From CAWBUW01 sp963792075 (GTDB lineage: Bacteria > Chloroflexota > Anaerolineae > Anaerolineales > UBA4823): 64,000 nt of DNA. This document shows positions 34,215 through 41,847 of this stretch, piece by piece. The notes below the pieces were generated by a model that did no database searches, was not told the origin of the DNA, and saw only the letters and a list, made by a program, of their open reading frames with translations. The stretch is from assembly GCA_963792075.1 (NCBI GenBank), contig CAWBUW010000012.1, positions 1,116,001 through 1,180,000 on the forward strand, read 5' to 3'. The number at the start of each line of letters is the position of its first letter. The stretch's first letter is position 1. The position numbers and the translations under genes are program-made.

Positions 34215-34283
34215 TTTTGAACGATCTATTGATTGATTTATTTTGGAAGCCACCTGGTCAGGTTGACCGAGTGACAGTTGACC
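34215..34283. repeat. Upstream element, diverged copy 2
   Basis: Begins TTGAACGATCTAT and ends GACCGAGTGACAGTTGACC, matching both flanks of the element at 30571-30622. The first arm is altered and the inner region longer, so the hairpin is weaker. It lies just upstream of the Lmo0937-like gene's ribosome binding site. Confidence 0.55.
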
Positions 34284-34316
34284 TATCTTTATGACGTGCA
34301 GAAGCAATTGCTTCCT

Positions 34317-34586
34317 TTAGCGTCGAAATACCTTTTTCCCAGCCAGCAGGCGCAGGATGAGCAGCAACAGCACCGCCCCGCCGAACGCGATCAGGATCGA
34401 CGTAAGGTTGATCCCTGACATCGGGTCGCCGACGTGGAAGAAATAGGAAGCAATGAAGCCTCCCAACAATCCGCCGATCACACCAACTATGATGTCACCA
34501 ATACAACCAAAGCCGCCCCCTTTTACGACCGTTCCTGCCAAAAAACCGGCGATCAAACCAACCACAATCCAGGAAAGTATTCCCAT
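34317..34586 (-). CDS. GlsB/YeaQ/YmgE family membrane protein
   Basis: 89 residues, three helices: MGILSWIVVGLIAGFLAGTV, VGVIGGLLGGFIASYFF and LIAFGGAVLLLLILRLL. The G-rich GGFGCIGDIIVGVIGGLLGG segment is the family signature (transglycosylase-associated protein). General stress membrane protein; function unknown. Confidence 0.92.
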   Translation of the reverse strand: MGILSWIVVGLIAGFLAGTVVKGGGFGCIGDIIVGVIGGLLGGFIASYFFHVGDPMSGINLTSILIAFGGAVLLLLILRLLAGKKVFRR

Positions 34587-34637
34587 GATAATCCTCCAAT
34601 GGTTTTGTCTGTTATTTTAGGCTCATTTACTTTCTCT

Positions 34638-34775
34638 TTAACGATGGTATATACCGGCATCCTTCAGGTCCTGTTGGGTTATCGTAAGTAGACTGACCAG
34701 TTGGCCAATGAATCCCCTGATCATCAGCAATCCGGCTCCAAACCTCCAGGGATTTTTTCCAAACGGAATCTTCAT
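34638..34775 (-). CDS. 45-aa protein, unknown
   Basis: ATG at 34775 with a strong GGAGG 8 bp upstream, TAA at 34638. The product starts MKIPFGKNPWRFGAGLLMIR and continues GFIGQLVSLLTITQQDLKD. One amphipathic or weakly hydrophobic helix at about 12-32. Too short for family assignment; the ribosome binding site supports translation. Confidence 0.5.
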   Translation of the reverse strand: MKIPFGKNPWRFGAGLLMIRGFIGQLVSLLTITQQDLKDAGIYHR

Positions 34776-34833
34776 TAGTAGTACCTCCACGAATAGCCAT
34801 CATAAAAATGCTGAGCTCGGGTTAGGGCGGCTG

Positions 34834-35217
34834 TCATCTGCCGCTATTGGAATTCAATGACCACTCAAAATGCACCTCTTGATTTTTGGGCAGCGGTGTT
34901 CGCTGCGCGAATTGTTCATACCCGGCCAGGTTGACGCCGTGCAGCTCCTGCAACCGTTCCCGATACCAGACGTCAAACGGGAGGACCGAGGCGATGATCT
35001 GGCCCAGCGCCTGAGCCACATCGGGAGCTTCCAGAGTAGTCACGGCCGTTGCCCCGAAAGCAGTATCCACCAATGCCAACCGTTCGCGCGTGATACCCAG
35101 CCGCCGGCGCGAGGCTTCGTATGGCTGACGTCGAGAGCCGGATAATTCCTGGCAAAACCGCCGCCAGGCTTCCACCTTACCGGCCAGAATGGGGAACGTG
35201 AGAACAATTCCAGACAT
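34834..35217 (-). CDS. Unknown 127-aa protein
   Basis: Soluble alpha/beta protein starting MSGIVLTFPILAGKVEAWRR, with SRRRLGITRERLALVDTAFG and a later ALGQIIASVLPFDVWYRERL. The beginning resembles ferredoxin-like (antibiotic-monooxygenase-like/DUF6176-type) small domains, but no diagnostic residues confirm this. No coupled neighbour. Confidence 0.6.
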   Translation of the reverse strand: MSGIVLTFPILAGKVEAWRRFCQELSGSRRQPYEASRRRLGITRERLALVDTAFGATAVTTLEAPDVAQALGQIIASVLPFDVWYRERLQELHGVNLAGYEQFAQRTPLPKNQEVHFEWSLNSNSGR

Positions 35218-35256
35218 TGAGGGCCTCGTTATCTTTCACTCTCCGAGATAGATATG

Positions 35257-35293
35257 GGGGTGTGTGAGCGAGCGAAGCCCATTCACACACCCC
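35257..35293. terminator. Intergenic hairpin with GCGAAGC apex
   Basis: 11-bp outer arms GGGGTGTGTGA and complement (35257-35267 with 35283-35293), inner GCGAAGC at 35272-35278. Lies just downstream of the 70-aa basic protein gene on the minus strand. Confidence 0.65.
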
Positions 35294-35303
35294 TTACACC
35301 TCT

Positions 35304-35516
35304 TTATCGCTTCTTGGTATTTTTCCTCGAGTCTGAGGTTTGTTTTACATTGCCTCGGGCAGCAGGGGCAATTACCTGATCCGCGCCAGGTGATTTGACC
35401 GGCTGGCTTCCTGTTGCTCGCTCTACGGAAGAAACGCCAGCATTGGCATTGTCTTTCGACAACGACTTGGCTTTTGTTTGATGCGGCTTTTGTTTGCTTA
35501 CACCTTTGCGTCCCAT
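35304..35516 (-). CDS. Small basic low-complexity protein (70 aa)
   Basis: Starts MGRKGVSKQKPHQTKAKSLS after AAGGAG 6 bp upstream. Rich in K, S, N, A, with no hydrophobic core and a basic C-terminus (SDSRKNTKKR), so probably disordered and possibly nucleic-acid binding. Preceded on the minus strand by shared promoter copy 4, which supports a stress-regulated role. Confidence 0.65.
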   Translation of the reverse strand: MGRKGVSKQKPHQTKAKSLSKDNANAGVSSVERATGSQPVKSPGADQVIAPAARGNVKQTSDSRKNTKKR

Positions 35517-35634
35517 ATTTTTCTCCTTAATCGATAAATCTTCTAACGGCACCGGCATGAGGCTTAGAGCCTGACCGGCGACGCCCTTGCAGGTTTTGGA
35601 AGGAATTTCGCCCTTCTATTTACCTTCAGTCTTA

Positions 35635-35666
35635 AGTATAATAATTGAGAGTCTCAACAGCGTCAC
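35635..35666 (-). promoter_or_regulatory. Shared promoter element, copy 4 (between the basic protein and BTAD genes)
   Basis: Minus strand: GTGACGC, TGTT, GAGACTC, 8 bp, TATACT. It points at the 70-aa protein gene, like the other three copies, but lies only 14 bp upstream of the BTAD regulator ATG on the opposite strand, so a bound protein could also affect that gene. Confidence 0.75.
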
Positions 35667-35679
35667 AAGGAGCCATAAA

Positions 35680-38139
35680 ATGGCAGATCAAATACTACCA
35701 TTGCGCCTCTCTACGCTTGGGCCGCCCGAAGTGTGCCTGGGTGAAAACCTGGTGACCTTTCCCACGCGCAAGACGCTGGCGCTGCTGGTCTTTTTGGCGA
35801 TCGAGGGGGACTTGCAGCCACGTGAGCAATTGGCTGCTTTGCTGTGGCCGGAAGTAAGCCCCGAGCGCAGCCACGCCAGCCTGCGCAATACCCTCAACCA
35901 TCTGCAAACGACCCTGCGCCAGGCAAGCGGCCTGGCCCAATCCCCCTATCTATCCATCACCCACAATTCGCTGGGTTTGAATCCGGACGCCAATATCAGC
36001 CTTGACCTGCAAACGGTAGAACAAGCGTACGCACGGGCGCGCTCCGACCGTTCGAGCCGGACGCTGCCGGAGGTTTCGGCCAGCCTGCCTTTGCTACAAT
36101 CGGCCGCCGCCTGCCAGCGCGGCGATTTTCTGGCCGGATTTTCGCTGGGCGATGCGCCTGGCTTCGACGATTGGGCCGCCGTCCAGCGCGAAGTCTGGCG
36201 CCGCCGCCTGGGCCTGATCCTCGACCGGCTGTCAGAAATCCAATTTGCCAGCGGCGAGTTCGCCAGCGCTACCGAGACCGCATCGCAATGGATTGCCCTG
36301 GATGCGCTGAACGAAGTGGCCTATCGCCGCAAGATGCGGGCGCACTTTGCGGCCGGCGAGCGCGGCCAGGCGCTGGAAACCTATGCGGCCTGTCGCTCCA
36401 TGTTGGCGGCCGAATTAGGCGTCGAGCCAGAGCCGGATACGATGGCGCTGGCAGAGCGCATTCGCACGCAAGCCCCTCCCGTACATCCACACGCTCGCCG
36501 CACCGCGCCTCAGCCACGCCGGCCAGATACTTCGGTTACTTTTCTGGGCCACCTCTTTGCCGGGCGCAACCGCGAGTACCAGGCGCTCATTCATAGCTAC
36601 GAGCGCGCCGCAACAGGCCAACCTCAGTTTGTTGTGCTGCGCGGCGAGGCTGGGATTGGTAAGACCCGCCTGGCCATGAAATTCTTAGCCTGGGCCGGCG
36701 CGCAGGGGGCTGAGTTGATGCAAGGCAGCGCTTTTGAGAGCGGCAGCCATTTGCCGTTTCAACCGCTGGTGGAGGCGCTCCGGCTGCGGCTCGAAAGCGA
36801 AAGTTCGCCAAAGGATTTACTGGATGACGTACGGTTGTCACCACTGAGTCAACTGCTGCCGGAATTGCGCGGACTTTATCCAGGCTTGCCCCCTACCCCA
36901 AAGGAGCGCGGTGCTCTCAAAGGGCGTACACATCCGGAAGCGGAAGTAAGCCAGACGCAGCTCTTCGAACCTTTCGCACAATTAACGATAACCCTGGCCC
37001 AACGGGCGCCGCTGGTGCTGTTTGTAGATGATCTGCAGTGGGCGGATAGCGCCACGTTGGACCTGCTGCAATATGCCATCCGGCGCTGGCATGACAACTC
37101 AGCGCCGGAAAACAGCGCCGCACCGTCTTCAAGCGCGGCGCTTTCTTCAAGCGCCCGTGTCTTGCTCCTGGCCAGCCTGCGGTCAGAAGCTTTGCACCCG
37201 ATGACCCAACCCCAGCCAGGGGGCGGCCCACAGGGCTTGAGCCAGTGGCTGATGCGCGTGGGGCGTGAGCTGACGCCGGTTCATCTCGAGTTGGAACCGT
37301 TAGGGGAACGCGAGACGGTGCAAATGGCGCTGTCCATCCTGTCGCCACCTGACTCCGACTTCGCCCAATGGTTGTACGCAGAAACACATGGGCAGCCGTT
37401 TTACTTGATAGAAACCTTGAAGGATTTGCTCGAACGCCGTGTGCTTCATCCCAAACGACAGGCGGAGGGGCAATGGACCTTCGCGGTGGATGCGGAGCAC
37501 GATCTTGGGCGGGCGGTACGCGTCCCGTCCACCGTGCATGCTGTGATCCGCTCGCGCTTAAATCGCCTCAGCCCGAACGCCTTCAGCCTGTTGGTGGGCG
37601 GTGCTGTGCTTGAACAGCAGCTCACTTTCGAGCGCCTGTGCGCCATCTCTAACGTGAACGAAGACCTGGCCTTACCTGCCCTGGATGAATTGATCAGCGG
37701 CCGGCTCTTACTGGAAGAAGCGCAGCCGGGTGTATCCAGTGCGTACTCCTTCACTAACGATATGCTGCGTGATGTGGTGTATACCGAGGCCGGGGATGCG
37801 CGGCGGCGGCTTTTCCACCGGCGTGCGCTGGAAGCCCTCGCCGCAGCGGGGGACTCTGCCGCGGTGTTGGCCCACCATGCACTGGCTGCCGGGCTGGCGC
37901 AGGCCGCCTTCCACTACAGCCTGGCTGCTGGGCGAGAAGCGCTGCGCATCTCAGCGGTGAATGATGCCATCGTTCATTTCGAGCGCGCCCGCCAATTTGT
38001 GCGGGAGGCCACGCCGCCAGAAATGCCAGACAAAGAAGACGTAAGCGATCTGTACGTGCAGTTAGGCCGGGCTTATGCATTGAGCGGTCAAACGGAAAAG
38101 GCTTCGGCTATGAATGCTATGAATGCAGAGGAAGAATAA
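35680..38139 (+). CDS. BTAD-AAA family transcription regulator, apparently C-terminally truncated
   Basis: 819 residues from MADQILPLRLSTLGPPEVCL (AAGGAG 6 bp upstream). OmpR-like winged helix at about 5-100 (TRKTLALLVFLAIEGDLQPR). BTAD helical domain at about 105-260 ending ELGVEPEPDTMALAERIRTQ. AAA/NACHT-like ATPase with Walker A GEAGIGKTRLAMKFLAWAGA near 345 and Walker B LVLFVDDLQWADSATLDLLQ near 445. A few TPR-like helices follow. The protein stops right after YALSGQTEKA with AMNAMNAEEE; relatives usually continue for several hundred residues of TPR. SARP/MalT-like regulators sense ligands through that part. Confidence 0.85.
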   Translation: MADQILPLRLSTLGPPEVCLGENLVTFPTRKTLALLVFLAIEGDLQPREQLAALLWPEVSPERSHASLRNTLNHLQTTLRQASGLAQSPYLSITHNSLGLNPDANISLDLQTVEQAYARARSDRSSRTLPEVSASLPLLQSAAACQRGDFLAGFSLGDAPGFDDWAAVQREVWRRRLGLILDRLSEIQFASGEFASATETASQWIALDALNEVAYRRKMRAHFAAGERGQALETYAACRSMLAAELGVEPEPDTMALAERIRTQAPPVHPHARRTAPQPRRPDTSVTFLGHLFAGRNREYQALIHSYERAATGQPQFVVLRGEAGIGKTRLAMKFLAWAGAQGAELMQGSAFESGSHLPFQPLVEALRLRLESESSPKDLLDDVRLSPLSQLLPELRGLYPGLPPTPKERGALKGRTHPEAEVSQTQLFEPFAQLTITLAQRAPLVLFVDDLQWADSATLDLLQYAIRRWHDNSAPENSAAPSSSAALSSSARVLLLASLRSEALHPMTQPQPGGGPQGLSQWLMRVGRELTPVHLELEPLGERETVQMALSILSPPDSDFAQWLYAETHGQPFYLIETLKDLLERRVLHPKRQAEGQWTFAVDAEHDLGRAVRVPSTVHAVIRSRLNRLSPNAFSLLVGGAVLEQQLTFERLCAISNVNEDLALPALDELISGRLLLEEAQPGVSSAYSFTNDMLRDVVYTEAGDARRRLFHRRALEALAAAGDSAAVLAHHALAAGLAQAAFHYSLAAGREALRISAVNDAIVHFERARQFVREATPPEMPDKEDVSDLYVQLGRAYALSGQTEKASAMNAMNAEEE

Positions 38140-38197
38140 TTGTCATTATGCTGAAGCCGGCGAACATTCTATGACCTAATGTATTCGGTGAAGCGTG

Positions 38198-39658
38198 ATG
38201 GCAAAAATGCTGTCAAATACTCCACTTACTCTGGCTGATATTCCTAAAAACATGAAAAATAAACAGTTCAGTTTTCGTATCGAAACAGACACTTTTGGCC
38301 CCATCCAGGTACCGGCAGACAAATATTGGGGCGCGCAGACCCAACGCTCCCTGGATAATTTCAAGATTGGCGCCGAGCGCCTGCCGCGGCCCTTGATCCG
38401 GGCCCTGGGCATCGTCAAGCGGTGCGCTGCGTTAACTAATATCGCCCAGGATAACCTGGACGAAAGGATTGGCCATGCCATTGCGGATGCCGCTCAAGAC
38501 GTGATCGACGGTAAGATGGACGACAACTTCCCTCTGGTCGTCTGGCAAACCGGTTCCGGCACTCAGTCGAACATGAACGCCAACGAGGTGATTTCCAACC
38601 TTGCCATTCAGCGGCTGGGCGGTACGCTGGGTTCCAAGACGCCTGTGCATCCCAACGATCACTGCAACCGGGGCCAATCTTCAAATGATGCCTTCCCAAC
38701 GGCGATGCATATCGCCACGGTCGAGCAGTTGCATCACGCTCTGCTCCCGGCCCTGGAGCATTTGCACCGGGCGCTGCTTGAAAAATCCCAGGCCTGGGAG
38801 GGCATCATCAAGATCGGGCGGACTCACCTGCAGGATGCCACTCCGCTTACGTTGGGTCAGGAGTTTTCCGGTTATTCTGCTCAGGTTGGCCTGGGGATTG
38901 ATCGAGTAAACGACTGCCTCAAACAACTCTATCCCCTGGCTCAAGGCGGCACTGCGGTGGGGACGGGATTGAACTCCAAGCGGGGGTTTGGGGATAAATT
39001 CGCTGAGGAAGTTGCCCGCTTCACGGATTTACCTTTCACCTCTGCGTCCAATAAGTTCGAAGCCCTGGCAAGCCAGGATGCCATGGTGGAAATCTCTGGC
39101 GTGTTGAATACCATCGCCGTGAGCCTGAATAAAATCGCCAATGATATTCGTCTTCTGAGTTCAGGGCCTCGCTCCGGCCTGGGTGAGCTTTCCTTACCTG
39201 AAAACGAGCCTGGCTCTTCGATCATGCCCGGCAAAGTGAATCCAACTCAATGTGAAGCCTTGACCATGGTCTGCGCGCAGGTCATGGGTAACCACACCAC
39301 CGTCACGATTGCCGGAGCGCAAGGGCACCTGGAATTGAACGTTTTCAAACCGGTCATTGCTTATAATGTGCTCCAGTCCATTCGCCTGATAGCGGACGCA
39401 GTGATGAGCTTTACCGATCGCTGCGTCGTGGGGATTGAGCCGAATATTGAACGCATCGCGGAGCTTATGGAGAAATCGCTCATGCTGGTAACCGCCCTGG
39501 CTCCGCACATCGGCTACGACAATGCTGCCAGGATTGCCAAAGCGGCCCTGAAAAATCACAGCACCCTGCGCACAGAGGCCATTGCCAGCGGCCTCGTGAC
39601 CGCAGAAGAATTTGACCGCTTCGTCCGGCCCGAAGAGATGATTTCCCCTGGTTTCTAA
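38198..39658 (+). CDS. fumC: Class II fumarate hydratase
   Basis: 486 residues. FSFRIETDTFGPIQVPADKY then WGAQTQRS, SGTQSNMNANEV, HPNDHCNRGQSSND, and the superfamily signature GSSIMPGKVNPTQCE. Converts fumarate to malate in the TCA cycle. The homologous part begins around residue 19, so an ATG at 38252 is an alternative start. It converges on the inositol operon: its last 4 bp overlap the iolO stop on the other strand. Confidence 0.94.
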   Translation: MAKMLSNTPLTLADIPKNMKNKQFSFRIETDTFGPIQVPADKYWGAQTQRSLDNFKIGAERLPRPLIRALGIVKRCAALTNIAQDNLDERIGHAIADAAQDVIDGKMDDNFPLVVWQTGSGTQSNMNANEVISNLAIQRLGGTLGSKTPVHPNDHCNRGQSSNDAFPTAMHIATVEQLHHALLPALEHLHRALLEKSQAWEGIIKIGRTHLQDATPLTLGQEFSGYSAQVGLGIDRVNDCLKQLYPLAQGGTAVGTGLNSKRGFGDKFAEEVARFTDLPFTSASNKFEALASQDAMVEISGVLNTIAVSLNKIANDIRLLSSGPRSGLGELSLPENEPGSSIMPGKVNPTQCEALTMVCAQVMGNHTTVTIAGAQGHLELNVFKPVIAYNVLQSIRLIADAVMSFTDRCVVGIEPNIERIAELMEKSLMLVTALAPHIGYDNAARIAKAALKNHSTLRTEAIASGLVTAEEFDRFVRPEEMISPGF

Positions 39659-40458
39659 AGTTGGCGTAAGGCCGTGATGCTCTTTTGGGCCGCCGTCTCG
39701 GCATCCGGCCTGGGCAGGAACTCGCCTGACACCCAGCCCGCATAGCCGCCGGCAAAAAGCGTTTCTAAAATAGCTTTGAAATCTAAATGCCCCGCGCCGG
39801 GATACCAGCGGTTAAAGTCAGCTACGTGGAAGTGGAAGATGTGCGGCCCGCACCGGCGGATGCTCGCCTGGATATCCGCTTCTTCGATATTCATGTGAAA
39901 TGTATCCAGCAGCAGGCCGAAGTTGTCTGCGCCGACGCGCTCGACCAGCTCCAGCCCCTGGGCCGCGGTGTTGATCAACGTTGTCTCGTAGCGGTTGATC
40001 GGTTCCAGCGCCAGGCGCACGCCATGCGGGCGGGCGGCCGCGCTGCACTCACGCAAAGCTGCGACCAACCAGTCCATTGCCTGGGCGGCCTCCACGCCCG
40101 GCTTGACGATGCCGCGGATCAGCCCGATGATGACCACGGCCCCGAAACGGGCCGCGACCGGGTTGTGGCTTTGGACGCGCTCGATCGCGGCGCGCCGGAC
40201 CAGCGGGTCTGGGTCGGTGAACGACAGGCCTTCTTCCCCCCAGGCCTGTCCCGTACCAATGGCTGGCACAGTCAGGCCGCACTCGCTGGCTAACCGGGCC
40301 AGCTCGGCCAGGTCTACCAGCTTTGGGTCCCGGATGGCCAGTTCAACGCCGTCGTAGCCGAGCGCGGCGATGCGCTTCATGTTCGTCTCCAGGCCGCCTT
40401 TGAAGGTGGCGGCCTGGAACTGAGCGGACTGGGTGGAGAGGACAACCGATAGCTTCAT
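39655..40458 (-). CDS. iolO: Sugar epimerase of the AP-endonuclease-2 fold, IolO-like (5-keto-L-gluconate epimerase)
   Basis: 267 residues, TIM barrel. Metal-site stretches: RLALEPINRYETTLINTAAQ (Glu), LLLDTFHMNIEEADI (Asp, His), HIFHFHVADFNRWYPGAGHL (His, Asp) and VSGEFLPRP (Glu). The order NRYET, DTFHMNIEE, HVADFNRWYPG is what is seen in the Thermotoga IolO/L-ketose 3-epimerase group. In that pathway it turns 5-keto-L-gluconate into D-tagaturonate. The gene starts immediately after the iolM stop and is the last gene of the operon. Confidence 0.78.
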   Translation of the reverse strand: MKLSVVLSTQSAQFQAATFKGGLETNMKRIAALGYDGVELAIRDPKLVDLAELARLASECGLTVPAIGTGQAWGEEGLSFTDPDPLVRRAAIERVQSHNPVAARFGAVVIIGLIRGIVKPGVEAAQAMDWLVAALRECSAAARPHGVRLALEPINRYETTLINTAAQGLELVERVGADNFGLLLDTFHMNIEEADIQASIRRCGPHIFHFHVADFNRWYPGAGHLDFKAILETLFAGGYAGWVSGEFLPRPDAETAAQKSITALRQL

Positions 40459-41655
40459 TTACCCGGCTACGTAGGTGATCTTGCACTCTGAGCGGTCGGT
40501 CTGCAGTTTGAGGATGTTTTCCGGAAGATCTTCCAGGGTGACCTTCTTGGTGCTCATGCGGGTCATATCCATGCCGGTGGCCATGCACTCGATAACACGC
40601 GGGAAGTTGCCATGCCCGGAATGTCCCTGTGCGCCAATGATGCGCGCTCGCCGCACTTGCAAGACTTCGCCTGTCACGGGCATCTTGGCCTCTGCACGGG
40701 CGGTGACCACAACCGTACTGTTCAAAGTGCGGCCTTCCCAAATGACGCGCTCGATGCCGGGGTACACAGCTTCTGGCAGGCCGGTGGCTTCCATGAACAT
40801 ATCGGCGCCCATCCCGCCGGTGATCTCCAGGACGCGTTCGGCGAAATCTTCCTTGAGCGGGTTGATGTGGTAGTCCGCGCCAAGCTTCAGGGCCATGTCG
40901 GCGCGCGCTTGCTGCGTCTCCGAGATGATCACCTGGGAGGCCCCGGCGCGCTTGAGGATGGCGCAGGCCGCGATGCCCACCGGCCCGCCGCCCAGGATGA
41001 CCACGCGATCGCCCGGCCGGATGCCGCCGCCGCGTTCAATCACCGCATTGTAGGCCACGCAGGTCGGCTCGATCAGGCTGCCGGCGATGAAGAGGTCCGC
41101 TTCTTTGTAGTTCTTCCGCAGCGGTTCCAGGCTCCAGATGGTGCGGGCCGGCAGCAGGATGTACTTGGTGTAGGCCCCATTGACGTTGAAACCCACCTCG
41201 TCCAGCCTTTCGCAGTGGTTGGGCTGGCCGTCGGCGCAGGGCTTGCACTGCCCGCACCAGAGCATCTCTTCCGAGGTGATGGCTTCGCCGCCTTTGAAGG
41301 GCTTGTTGGTGCGCTTATCGTAGGCATTCTTGCCGGCTTCCACGACCACGCCCGAGAACTCATGCCCGAGGATGCAGGGAAAACCGGTCAGGCCGGGGTA
41401 GTAGATATAGCCGTTCTTATCTGCCTGGGCCATGTGAACGTCTGAGCCGCAGATACCGCAGGCTTTGACTTCCATCAATACTTGCTCTGGCCCTGGGGTA
41501 GGGATATCGTATTCGCGGATTTCCAGCCGCGGGTTGCGCCACACCTGGCTGCCCAGGTAGGTCTGGCGGCCTTCGATATCTTTTGAGCCCAATTTGAATC
41601 CCGGCTTGGGCTTCCAGTCGGCGACCAGCGTTACGCCTTGCATTTTGCCTTTCAT
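40459..41655 (-). CDS. iolM: Zn-dependent dehydrogenase, IolM-like (scyllo-inosose 3-dehydrogenase)
   Basis: 398 residues, medium-chain dehydrogenase/reductase. Catalytic zinc residues in VKACGICGSDVHMAQ and ILGHEFSGVVVEAG; structural zinc site CGQCKPCADGQPNHC; NAD-binding VVILGGGPVGIAACAI. An N-terminal extension (KPKPGFKLGSKDIEGRQTYL) and an insertion around 110 (KRTNKPFKGGEAI) make it longer than ordinary enzymes and match the inositol-pathway type. Expected to oxidise scyllo-inosose to the 1,3-diketone. Its 5' side carries the dispersed palindromic element. Confidence 0.78.
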   Translation of the reverse strand: MKGKMQGVTLVADWKPKPGFKLGSKDIEGRQTYLGSQVWRNPRLEIREYDIPTPGPEQVLMEVKACGICGSDVHMAQADKNGYIYYPGLTGFPCILGHEFSGVVVEAGKNAYDKRTNKPFKGGEAITSEEMLWCGQCKPCADGQPNHCERLDEVGFNVNGAYTKYILLPARTIWSLEPLRKNYKEADLFIAGSLIEPTCVAYNAVIERGGGIRPGDRVVILGGGPVGIAACAILKRAGASQVIISETQQARADMALKLGADYHINPLKEDFAERVLEITGGMGADMFMEATGLPEAVYPGIERVIWEGRTLNSTVVVTARAEAKMPVTGEVLQVRRARIIGAQGHSGHGNFPRVIECMATGMDMTRMSTKKVTLEDLPENILKLQTDRSECKITYVAG

Positions 41656-41679
41656 AATTCATCTCCTCTTGAATTTTGT

Positions 41680-41818
41680 TTGGGAGTGTGTGGCTGTCCA
41701 AAAAGAAACAAAGGAAGAAAATTAATACGTACCTGTGGGGGTGGCGCGAAGCGCCACCCCCACAGGTACGTATATTTTCTCCTTGTTTTCGTCTTTTTGG
41801 ACAACCCCACACTCCCAA
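41680..41818. repeat. 139-bp palindromic element, copy B
   Basis: Terminal inverted repeats of 27 bp (41680-41706 with 41792-41818, 25 of 27 pairs) surround a perfect 23-bp stem (41725-41747 with 41751-41773) with a GAA triloop inside GCGAAGC. The inner 94 bp (41692-41785) matches copy A at 3211-3304, including the CAAAGGAAG block. It fills the gap between iolM and iolN. Confidence 0.87.
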
Positions 41819-41847
41819 CACAATTTCTGAATAGGTTCTTTGTAAAA

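Noticed and set aside
3826..35666. Reading the four shared elements as plus-strand TATAAT promoters
   Set aside because: A TATAAT can be read on the plus strand in three copies, but only one has a plus-strand gene downstream, while all four have a minus-strand gene in the expected position.
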